Source: Candidatus Omnitrophota bacterium
GTDB taxonomy: Bacteria > Omnitrophota > Gorgyraeia > Tantalellales > Tantalellaceae
Direction of reading: 5' to 3'
Length of the DNA: 59,756 nucleotides
NCBI GenBank assembly: GCA_015231405.1
Contig: JADGBR010000021.1
Span: 1 to 59,756, forward strand
The position numbers and the translations under genes are program-made. The notes under the pieces were generated by a model. That model was given only the letters and a program-made list of their open reading frames with translations, searched no databases and was not told the origin of the DNA. Shown piece after piece: positions 20,520-29,300 of this stretch; within the stretch, counting starts at the first letter, position 1; each line of letters begins with the position of its first letter.

Positions 20520-21327
20520 AAAAGAACTGGCGAAAGGTACTAAAGAGAACGGGAAGCTTAAGAACGAGTTCTACGAGAAAGAGCTCGCTAAAATGCAGCT
20601 GGAGCTCGTCAAACTCCAGGAATGGGTGAAAGCTAAGGGTCTCAAGATCGTCGTCATCTTCGAAGGCCGCGACGCGGCCGGGAAAGGCGGCGTCATTAAA
20701 CGCATAACGCAGAGGATGAACCCCCGTTTATGCCGGCTGGTCGCGCTCGGCGTACCGACGGAAAAAGAGAAGAAACAGTGGTATTTCCAGAGATATGTCT
20801 ACGAACTCCCGGCGGCGGGGGAGATCGTCCTTTTCGACAGGAGCTGGTATAACCGCGCCGGAGTCGAAAAAGTTATGGGATATTGCACCGAAGACGAGTA
20901 CAAGGAATTCCTGAGGTCGGCCCCCGAGTTCGAGAGGATGCTCATACGTTCCGGGATACTCCTCATAAAATACTGGTTCTCAGTGAGCGACGAGGAACAG
21001 GAAAAACGTTTCCAGTCGAGGATCGAGGACCCGACAAAGAGGTGGAAGCTCTCGCCCATGGACCTGAAATCGAGGGAGTACTGGGTGGAGTATTCCAAAG
21101 CCAAGGACCAGATGTTCGCCTACACCGACATTAAGCAGGCCCCGTGGTTCGTGGTCAACGCCGACGACAAGAAACGCGCGAGGCTGAACTGCATATGCCA
21201 TCTCCTCGGCATGATAGAATACAAGGACCTTACGCCCGAGCCGCTCAAGCTGCCTCCACGGCAGAAAGACAGTAAATATATCCGCCCGCCGATAACGGAC
21301 CAGACGTTCGTGCCGCAGATATATTAG
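20482..21327 (+). CDS. ppk2: PPK2-family polyphosphate kinase / polyphosphate:nucleotide phosphotransferase
   Basis: 281 residues, a normal length for a single-domain class I PPK2. The Walker A region is GRDAAGKGG at 62-70 and the Walker B/lid region contains DRSWYNR at 119-125. The GVP, WYFQRY and downstream KSREYW segments also fit the family. PPK2 enzymes move phosphate between polyphosphate and nucleotides (ADP or GDP) in the cytoplasm, so the gene implies polyphosphate as an energy or phosphate store. The ATG is preceded by GAGGGG about 8 nt upstream and overlaps the DUF4126 gene by 38 bp. Which nucleotide is preferred cannot be read from the sequence. Confidence 0.95.
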   Translation: MGKKPKGFRTPDKKELAKGTKENGKLKNEFYEKELAKMQLELVKLQEWVKAKGLKIVVIFEGRDAAGKGGVIKRITQRMNPRLCRLVALGVPTEKEKKQWYFQRYVYELPAAGEIVLFDRSWYNRAGVEKVMGYCTEDEYKEFLRSAPEFERMLIRSGILLIKYWFSVSDEEQEKRFQSRIEDPTKRWKLSPMDLKSREYWVEYSKAKDQMFAYTDIKQAPWFVVNADDKKRARLNCICHLLGMIEYKDLTPEPLKLPPRQKDSKYIRPPITDQTFVPQIY

Positions 21328-21396
21328 TCTTAATAACAAAAATATTTCCTAATGGTGGTTCCATAAAAAGATTGATGTGATATACTTAGACCTATT

Positions 21397-21753
21397 ATGA
21401 AGAAGCTCCTAATAGTGGACGACGAGCTGGATATCTGCGAATTCATGAAAGGGTTCTTTACCGTCAGGGATTTCGACGTGTCAGTGGCTCATAACGGGGT
21501 AGAAGCGCTGGCGAAAATAGACTCCTTTCATCCGGACGTCATTCTTCTTGACGTCATGATGCCCATTAAGGACGGTTTCGAGACGCTTAAAGAGGCCAAG
21601 GAAAAGAATAAAAGCCTTAAGGTCATTATGGTGACCGCTATTGACGACGAGGCTAAAATAAAAGAGATGCTGAAGTTCAATTCCGTATATTACATTCACA
21701 AGCCTTTGTCCCTGGAAGAGCTCGAACATACGGTCCTTCAGTGCGTGAAATAG
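21397..21753 (+). CDS. Stand-alone CheY-like receiver protein
   Basis: 118 residues with only a receiver domain. The acidic pocket is D8-D9, the phosphoacceptor is D52 in LLDVMMP, the switch threonine is T80 in MVTA, and the conserved lysine is K102 in HKPLS. All residues needed for phosphorylation are present. No output domain and no neighbouring histidine kinase are visible, so partner and output are unknown. A TATACT at 21381-21386 lies 10 nt before the ATG without a clear -35 box. Confidence 0.93.
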   Translation: MKKLLIVDDELDICEFMKGFFTVRDFDVSVAHNGVEALAKIDSFHPDVILLDVMMPIKDGFETLKEAKEKNKSLKVIMVTAIDDEAKIKEMLKFNSVYYIHKPLSLEELEHTVLQCVK

Positions 21754-21797
21754 CCGAGAAAAACGTAGTGAAGAGTAAAGGGCAGTTCGTGAAAGCC

Positions 21798-21820
21798 GTC
21801 ATTCCCGCGAAAGAGGGAAC
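21798..21820. repeat. Short dispersed palindromic repeat
   Basis: The segment CGTCATTCCCGCGAAAG followed by AGGGAAC contains TTCCC/GGGAA arms (21802-21806 and 21815-21819). It resembles a short intergenic repeat familiar from many environmental bacteria. It lies in the gap between the receiver gene and the next promoter. Confidence 0.4.
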
Positions 21821-21886
21821 CACATACAAATAACATTTCAATTTGATCCCCGCGTCCGCAGCGTGATAGCCATAACTAACATTCTA

Positions 21887-21915
21887 TTGACTTAATTTTG
21901 ATTTTGCGCTACAAT
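21887..21915 (+). promoter_or_regulatory. Sigma70-like promoter for the 21947 gene
   Basis: TTGACT (21887-21892), an exact 17-nt spacer and TACAAT (21910-21915) match the consensus well. The expected start near 21922 gives a leader of about 25 nt. No strong Shine-Dalgarno sequence is seen before ATG 21947. Confidence 0.65.
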
Positions 21916-21946
21916 ATAGCCCATTAGGCGAAAACAAGCCCACATT

Positions 21947-24900
21947 ATGAATAAGATAAGTCGAATTTTTATCGCGGTAATCATCTGTTCATCTCAAGTT
22001 ACGGGTATCTCTCTAGGAGATAACCTGGCGCCGGAGCTCAGTCTTTCGGATACGGAATTCAGGGAAAGATTCCTTGCCAAGGAGTTCATGCTTTCGCATC
22101 ATGCCGTTAACATATTCATAAAAGAACAGATAGAAAAGGAGAAAGCGTTCCTTGGGGATGGTTTGTGGAATAAAATAAAGGTCAAAGACCTGGATATTTA
22201 TAACGACCCAGCTTTAAGGGGAAATGTTCTTACGCGGGTTGAGGGGCTAAGCAACGTTAAGCTCGTCAGCGTGGACGGGCTTCTCGCCCATACCGGGCAA
22301 TTCGCACATGTCGGGCTTAGCGGAAAGAATTACGGGGGCGTCCCGGCCATTTACATCGACAGCGATTTTTTCGACTGGAACAAAATAATAATTAAACACG
22401 AGATAGACGAGATAATCCAATGGGAAAATTTAAGGGCGAATGTTCTCGGCTTATCCCGTGAGGGTATGAGGGAGTGGATAAAAAGCCGGACGCGAGCCCC
22501 GGAGCCCGCCATTTCCAACGAACAATGCCGGCGATACGGCCTACCCGGGCTTGAGGGATTGAATTCGATCGGTATAGCCAAAATTATCCATAACGGATCG
22601 TCCAGTCTCGATGAGCTCTTCAGGTTCTTCGACTTCGACGCGGCGAGCACTTATTTCAATTACGATTATATCTCAGACATGTTCCGGAGATACCAGCATC
22701 TTGCCGGCGAGGACGTGAATATAGGCGCCGGGGCGGATGAGGGGGTATTAGGGATATTCAGGGGCATAAATCCCGAAATAGACGCCGCGATAAAAGCGCT
22801 TTTCGAAAAATGGAGCGAGCTCGATGGGAAAGGAACGGATGACGCCGGCGCAGGAGAAAAACGGAGAACTTTCGCCGAAGCGAGGACCGTTCTTAATGCC
22901 CGCTTAATGGACGCGGGACGCTATACGGAAACATATCTGGACGTTACGGGTGGCAAGTTCGGCCTGAACGTCAAGAACTACCGCCTGGTCGCGAGATATG
23001 AATATGACATAGACGGGGAGAGAGTGTATGTAGCCCATTTAAGGGCAATGGGCGGAGGGCATCGGGAGGATCTCAAGGGTGCCAATCCGGTCGCGGCATA
23101 CGTGCGTGAGGAAAAACTGATCAAGATCAAGACCGACAGGATAGACGCCGCCGCGGGGGAAATAACCCGGGTGCTTGAAGGAGGCCTTTGCTTTTTAACT
23201 GAAAAGCTGGATGCGGCGAAAAGGAGCTATACCGCGCAATACGAAGCGCTTTTAACGGGGATATTGACGCAGTGTTTCGGTGGTAAAGAGAAGCCGGTAA
23301 TAAAGGATATTGTTCAGAAGCGTACGGAAATACATGAGTTCAAACACGCTATCGACGATCTTAAAGGGATAGCCGGGAAAAAATACGAGGAGATACTAAG
23401 AGCCCTGCCGGCCGACTACCCCTCGAAAGAAAAGAGGAAACTTGAAAAGACCGTCAGGGAAGTGTCCGCTATCCTTTACGAGATCTCTATGGGACCGTCT
23501 CCAAAATACGCCTTGTGGGAAAGCATTGTCGGGCATATAACGCATATTATCGGGAATGAATGGGACTATTATGACGATGCCTGCCAGAAAGTTTTGAGCG
23601 AGATGTTCCCGGACATAGTAAAGAGTTATACCGGGAAAATGGCTAAAAGGTCCGATTTTATTCTTGATTGCCTGAAAAGGATAGGATCCCTCGGCCAGGA
23701 GGAAATAAGGCTTAAAGCGAAGACCGCATATAAAAAGATATTCGGCCACGAGACAAGCTCTCTGTCCAGTCCCGTTCTCGTAAGTAAAAAAGAATACGTA
23801 GAGAACATAACCGAAGAACAAAGGCCTCCGGAACAAGCAGCCGTCGACGACGTTTTCGCCGCCATGGGAGCCGATAACAAACGAGTTACCGAACCACGCC
23901 TGCCCTCCGTAGCCTTGGCGAAGGAGGGAACCACGCCTGCTCTCCGTAGCCTTGGCGAAGGAGGGAACCACGAACCACGGAGTGTGACCACACTTCCCCC
24001 CGGCCGTTACTCAAATGACGAACTTTATGCCCGTTTCCGAAAATTAAGCCATGAAATATCCGACGCGGTCGACGACATGCTCGGAAAAATATCCGCGATC
24101 GAGGGAAAGATCATACCGTCCGGGTCGGAAAGAGAGAAAGCGCGGCCTGTCGTGGAGTCCAGGATGCGTTTGAACGAACTCTTGATACATAAGGGCTATT
24201 ATGTCGACGCTTATTCAATACCGGGGGAGAACGGTTTCGAGACATATGTTTACTGTTACACGATCCTGAAATACAGGGTTTACGCGATAAACGGCGAAAA
24301 GGTCCGGGCGATCAATATCAGGAATATCGGCGAAAGGGACGCCGCCGAGGATAAGGTAGGGTATAGCGAAGCGTCGTACGATTATGAGCAGAAGATCATC
24401 AAGATCTGGACGGACAATTGTAAAAGGACGACGGTCAAAACCATATTGAATGTCCTGAAAGGCGAGGCGTTTTACACTTTCGATGCGCCTTCCGGCGCGC
24501 CGGGATACAGGGAGATGATGGCCATGGCGCATCTCAGCAACGAGATCGTCAAGGAAACGTTCTCGGGTAGAAAATTCGAGGAGTTGAAAGCGCTTTATCG
24601 CCAGCGGAGGGGAAAGGAGCGGTTCATTTACGGGGAAAAGCTTTTGCCGGATCAAGAGCTGGAGAGGGATATCGCGGGCATATACGCTTTAAGCGTAGAA
24701 GACCATGAGGTGAAACACCGGTCCGACGATATCCAGGGCTTTATAGCGGAACTGGTCCAAAAAGTTCTCCCTCCGGGGACGGAGTTCGAACGCGAAATAA
24801 TGGGCGAACGCCTTTCAAAAGTGATGGACGAAACATCCGCCCATCTTTATAACGCCGCGGTAGGGCTATTGCCTAAGTTCACGCTTTCCCAGCTGATAGG

Positions 24901-26221
24901 GCTTCATGTTGACCATATATTGAATGGAGTACATGACCAGTATGACGGCGCGACAGAACAGATACTTCTAGGGCTTTTCCCCAGGGCTTCCCAGGGGTGG
25001 AAAAGCGGGAAGATGACAAAGTGGCAGTACCTCTTCTTTTGCATGGACGGTATAAAAAAAATGGATGAGAACGTTCTCAGGAAAGGGGTGGAAGCGGTAT
25101 ATAAACAGCTTTTCGGATGTGATATCGTCGATATTAGCTCTCTTAATCTGGAAGAGGAAATAGAATTCCCTATCCCCGGAGAGCACCTGCTCGGATCGCC
25201 GGCCAGATTTCTCAATACCGTCGTAGAGGATCACGATATTTTCGATAAAGCCATGAGTGCGGAAGGTTTTACGGTAAAAGAATTATTGCCGCTAAGGAAA
25301 ACCGACGATGGCGTGAAAAAGAGCTCGGTCTACAAGGAAGTCGAGATACTTCTCGACCTTGGCGTACTTGTAAAGACCGATGGTCATAATAAAAATACTA
25401 ACCCGGCCTACAGGTTCAGCGACTCGGTTTCCCGCGGGAGGGACAAGAAAGAGATCGCGCGGTTACTTAACAACCTTCTGGGCATTGAATACCGGATAGG
25501 AAAGACCCGAAACCCGCTAGGCAGGGGCGATATCCCGAAAGACGATAACCCGTTAAAAAGCGAAAGGGTTTTTGTCCGGGAGCTGGTCAGAAGCTCGACG
25601 GATATGGAAACCTCCGCGTCCCTGGCGGATAAGGTCCTTGCGCCCGTAGGAAGAGGCGCGGGCAATTATTACGTGATCAGGTACGACAAAGAGAGACTGG
25701 ACGAATACGCTAGGAATGCGGGGATAGACGGTTCGTCGCGCTTTACGCCCGAATTCCTGATAAAAAGATACGTTGACCTTCTCCGTTCGAAGTTGGGCAA
25801 CGCTAAAAATGTGAAATTAATAGGCTCCCCGGCCGAAAGGGACGGTAAAAAATGCCTTATTTCGGTCATGTGTTATGAAGGCCCCGGGAAAACGCCCGAG
25901 GAGCGCATAGGCGAGGGCCATGTGGATATTGGCGGGGATATTGATACCGGGGCATTAAGGGTCGCGGGGATGCTGAACCTGGCCCTCGCGTTATCCAATA
26001 TCCCGGAAAAGGGAGTGAAAATGACAGGGATCGATAAATACTCCGCGCTCAAGGATTTCATTAAGTTTCAGTACCGGGAATTGACAGGCGAACCATGTCC
26101 GGAAGTACTGTTCAAATATCCGAATAGCGTAATAGTCCTACCCGCGCCTGTAAAAATGGCCGTTGACAAGATCGAGGAGTACTACAAAATATCCGTCCAG
26201 CAGCTTTATAAGGCGGCGTAG
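21947..26221 (+). CDS. Large signal-peptide protein with a duplicated HExKH module and a winged-helix-like region
   Basis: 1,424 residues. The N-terminus (MNKISRIFIAVIIC) looks like a signal peptide or membrane anchor. A first histidine cluster, HEIDE, lies at 151-155. Two long segments, roughly residues 300-610 and 720-1080, follow the same order of motifs and appear to be an internal duplication: each has a Y-x-D strand region, then HEFKH (463-467) or HEVKH (920-924) followed by a D-D pair, then an E-x-SA-x-LY motif. HExxH plus a downstream Glu is the usual zinc-ligand set of gluzincins, so both copies could be metallopeptidases; that is inference. Around residues 1110-1180 the KSSVYKEVEILLDLGVL stretch resembles a winged helix. 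The last 200 residues look like a lineage-specific tail. An in-frame run of dispersed repeats (23891-23980) separates the two halves. No experimentally known family is recognised. Confidence 0.88.
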   Translation: MNKISRIFIAVIICSSQVTGISLGDNLAPELSLSDTEFRERFLAKEFMLSHHAVNIFIKEQIEKEKAFLGDGLWNKIKVKDLDIYNDPALRGNVLTRVEGLSNVKLVSVDGLLAHTGQFAHVGLSGKNYGGVPAIYIDSDFFDWNKIIIKHEIDEIIQWENLRANVLGLSREGMREWIKSRTRAPEPAISNEQCRRYGLPGLEGLNSIGIAKIIHNGSSSLDELFRFFDFDAASTYFNYDYISDMFRRYQHLAGEDVNIGAGADEGVLGIFRGINPEIDAAIKALFEKWSELDGKGTDDAGAGEKRRTFAEARTVLNARLMDAGRYTETYLDVTGGKFGLNVKNYRLVARYEYDIDGERVYVAHLRAMGGGHREDLKGANPVAAYVREEKLIKIKTDRIDAAAGEITRVLEGGLCFLTEKLDAAKRSYTAQYEALLTGILTQCFGGKEKPVIKDIVQKRTEIHEFKHAIDDLKGIAGKKYEEILRALPADYPSKEKRKLEKTVREVSAILYEISMGPSPKYALWESIVGHITHIIGNEWDYYDDACQKVLSEMFPDIVKSYTGKMAKRSDFILDCLKRIGSLGQEEIRLKAKTAYKKIFGHETSSLSSPVLVSKKEYVENITEEQRPPEQAAVDDVFAAMGADNKRVTEPRLPSVALAKEGTTPALRSLGEGGNHEPRSVTTLPPGRYSNDELYARFRKLSHEISDAVDDMLGKISAIEGKIIPSGSEREKARPVVESRMRLNELLIHKGYYVDAYSIPGENGFETYVYCYTILKYRVYAINGEKVRAINIRNIGERDAAEDKVGYSEASYDYEQKIIKIWTDNCKRTTVKTILNVLKGEAFYTFDAPSGAPGYREMMAMAHLSNEIVKETFSGRKFEELKALYRQRRGKERFIYGEKLLPDQELERDIAGIYALSVEDHEVKHRSDDIQGFIAELVQKVLPPGTEFEREIMGERLSKVMDETSAHLYNAAVGLLPKFTLSQLIGLHVDHILNGVHDQYDGATEQILLGLFPRASQGWKSGKMTKWQYLFFCMDGIKKMDENVLRKGVEAVYKQLFGCDIVDISSLNLEEEIEFPIPGEHLLGSPARFLNTVVEDHDIFDKAMSAEGFTVKELLPLRKTDDGVKKSSVYKEVEILLDLGVLVKTDGHNKNTNPAYRFSDSVSRGRDKKEIARLLNNLLGIEYRIGKTRNPLGRGDIPKDDNPLKSERVFVRELVRSSTDMETSASLADKVLAPVGRGAGNYYVIRYDKERLDEYARNAGIDGSSRFTPEFLIKRYVDLLRSKLGNAKNVKLIGSPAERDGKKCLISVMCYEGPGKTPEERIGEGHVDIGGDIDTGALRVAGMLNLALALSNIPEKGVKMTGIDKYSALKDFIKFQYRELTGEPCPEVLFKYPNSVIVLPAPVKMAVDKIEEYYKISVQQLYKAA
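23891..23980. repeat. Tandem 37-bp palindromic repeat inside a coding region
   Basis: Two near-identical 37-bp units (23891-23927 and 23928-23964, one difference) are followed by a truncated third copy. Each unit carries a CTCCGTAGCCTTGGCGAAGGAG hairpin core split by a GAACCACG spacer. The period is not a multiple of three, yet the surrounding reading frame stays open. It sits between the two duplicated halves of the host protein, where an added linker would be tolerated. Confidence 0.7.
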
Positions 26222-26227
26222 TAAAAC

Positions 26228-26287
26228 GTGGTTCCTGGTTCGTGATTCGTGGATCGGGTTTCGTAGGGGCGGCCTTTATGGCCACCC
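26228..26287. repeat. Degenerate GTGGTTCGTG repeat and GC-rich hairpin between genes
   Basis: Bases 26228-26252 are a degenerate run of GTGGTTC/CGTGATTC units; related sequence appears on the other strand at 54519-54553. Bases 26267-26287 form a hairpin (GGGCGGCC, loop TTTAT, GGCCACCC, one mismatch). There is no T-run, so it is not a classical terminator, although it could slow readthrough from the gene upstream. Confidence 0.45.
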
Positions 26288-26308
26288 TTATAGTATTTGG
26301 GAAAGTTT

Positions 26309-29300
26309 ATGAGGTTGATAAATAAAAACAGATCATTAAGTTATCTTATTATTGCGGCGTTAGTCCTGCAGCCAATTGCTATCGCATCGTCCGTCGATGT
26401 CCATATGTGCGGCGCCACCCGCGGTACCCTCCAGGTCCAATCAATTTTCAAACCTATACTCGACATCATCGGGTATGAATATGAGACCCAGCTCAGGGTC
26501 GAGATAGCGTATATCCTCATGGGGGCGTGGAAAGACGAGGCGCGGCCCTGGCATGATCGTAACGGCGAACTGGACGAATGGATCAGCGCGGTAAAGAATA
26601 CTCCGGGCGGGAAAAAATTTCCTGTGGACCTCCTGTCGGTGGTTTCAAAACCCAGGAAAACCGTCGATAACATCGAAATAGACGTTAAGGCAGGGACAGG
26701 AAACCATACCGATAAGATATTCACGGTCGCCGCAAAGCTTGGGAAAGACGGTATAGATGACCTCGTAAAGAACATACAGGACCCCGGAACGGATAAGATA
26801 GATGTGTTCCTGAAAAAGCCGGACGAGCCTTACCCCGTGAAGATCGATCTCTACGCGAAAAAGAAAGTGCGGAAAGAGGACCTTATCCCTCCCGCGGATT
26901 ACCGCAACTATACATACCAGAAAGACGCGAAAGGGTTGTATCGGGCCGAGCCTATCGGCTACCCCGGTTCATGGGAGCTGGATTTTTCGGAAGGAATGGA
27001 TCTAGTCACGCCGGGCAACTTGAACGCTTCTATTAACCGCTTGATCAAGTCCGTATCGACGGTGGCCGGAGAAAATGGGCTCATAGGGAAAAATACTTCA
27101 GGCCGGATCTATCTTATGTCCGATATGGATAGGTGCGGGGAAAGGCTCGCCGGGGGAAAATACTCGGAATATTCCGGCGATGGGATAAAGATATTCGTTA
27201 AAGAAATCGACGAAGGGAAAGAGATGGGAGTTTTCCTGTCGCCGGGTTATTTCAGTGCCAAGAGGGCGTATCAGCGCCAGCGCTTAGAGGAGGCGCTCGG
27301 TGGGGAAAAGAAGGAGCTGAACATTCCCGTCAAAGAAGAAGTCAAACCTGTCCCGACGGCGGGTTTCGTCGGGAGAAAGCCCAAAGTGCTCCTGTTCAAC
27401 AATATCCAGGGCAAGTCTAAAGATGAAGATATCAAGTTCCCCGCTATCATGCTCGCGTCCGAGCTCAAGAAAAGGGGGATAGACATAACTATATCCGATT
27501 TCCCGGTAGCGCAATACTGCAGCCTGATAGAACAGAACGAACGGGGGGTATGGCCGAAGGGGAAGCCGGAATCGCTCTCGGACCTCGAGGCGGAACTGTC
27601 CGGTATGTTGGGTAAGGAGTATGACTTTATCGGGCTATCAATATACGGCGACACCATGAAGGAGGCCCGGATATTCACGCGGGAACTTAGAAATATCGAC
27701 GAAAAGGCGGTAATAACGGTCGGCGGTCCGGAGGCGTCGTTATTGCCTGAGCATACCCTCGCGCATCTTCCCGACGTGCAATGTCTCGTCAGGGGTGAGG
27801 GGAACCTTATTTTTCCGGATATCGTGAACGCGTTCGTGAATTCCGGGAACCGGTTGATCGGCGAGACCCGAAGAGCCTTAAGCGGATATGAAGGTTTTTA
27901 CCTGAGAGCGGGAGGTAAGGTCATTTCCTCGAACCTCTCTTCGCGGAACATACTGGGAAGGGGCGTATACCATGAGAAGAAAAAGTACAGGTACGAGGAT
28001 ATTGAGATCGATTTCTCGTTCATTAAAGACAAGAGCGACGTGCCGAGGTATCTGCGTTTGTCGACGGGGCTCGGCTGTCCCAGGGACTGTTATTTCTGCG
28101 GGCTGGTGCACGGGGACGCGGTAAGGCAATGGAGCCCGGGGAAGATAATAGCCGTCATGAAAAAATACGAGGAAAGGCTCATCGAGCTCGGGCTGGGTGA
28201 TGACCTGTCGGCAGGGAAGTACGGCCTGTGTTTCGACGACGACGATTTCTTTATTAATAAAGAACGAGCGATGGATTTTCTCAGGATATATTCCGATCTG
28301 TCCCGGGAAAAAGAGATCCACCTCAAATGTCTATCCCTTCAGACCTCTCTTAAGACTTTTTTGAGGACGGGACCTGCCGGGGGATACGCCCCGGATACGC
28401 GGCTCATAGAGGCCATTAAAAAATGCGCCAACGTCTTTTTTATGGACCTCCCGAAATTAAGCATCGGCACGGACGCTTTTAACGATATTGAGATCGAACG
28501 CCTGAATAAAGGGAGGCCCGGCAGGGCTTATACCTTCCGGGATATACAGGGGGTCGTCCAGGAGCTCGATGCCGCCGGGATAGTTTGCAACCATTATCTT
28601 ATTCTGACCCATCCGGAAACGACGAGCGGTGACATAACCCTTACTTTAAAGAATATCCTGGCCCTCATTAAAGATAATAAGACTTTCACGATATCCGACC
28701 TGAATTTCGGAGTGATCCCCCAGCAGTATGACAGGATATACCAGCGCCTGGTGGAAAACGGGGATCAGGCCCGGGCGAAGGGAACCTATTACTGGAAAGG
28801 GGATTTTTGGGAATATGAGCTGTTAGAGGGCGACGCGATCCTTCCCGCGTGGTTATCCCGCACCCCTGGGGCCGATGACCATAAGGAATTGAAAAAGTGC
28901 CTGGGCGATATTTACAGCTATACGCTTAGCTCCCGGCTGGGAGCGCTTACCGCGGTATCTGAAGAAGTGGAATATAAACGGGCCTTGGCCGGCCTTTACG
29001 GCTTTTACGTTAAGTATAGGATGCTCGATAGCTACCAGGCCCTCTGGGGCGTGACGGACGGGGTGCTGGGTCCATCGACCATATTGACCATGGAGAGGAC
29101 ATACCCGGAGTTCCTCAATTTCATGCTTATACAGAATAAGGGTAACGCGCTGGCATATAAGCAGCTCGAATCTGTTTACAATAAGATCGTCTCCGACGGG
29201 AATGAGTTTTCTCCCGAGGAATATGACGAGCTCTTGTGGCTGTTAGAGGTGATCATCGAGGGCAGATTCCTGATCGTGGAAGAAAAGCGGGCGCCTTACA

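Noticed and set aside
23891-23980. Possible CRISPR-like repeat
   Set aside because: The 37-bp units are directly abutting with no spacers, only two full copies exist, and they lie inside an open frame.
26297-26308. TTG start for the B12/radical SAM gene
   Set aside because: Only four codons longer; ATG 26309 has a purine-rich GGGAAAG just upstream and is the commoner start codon.
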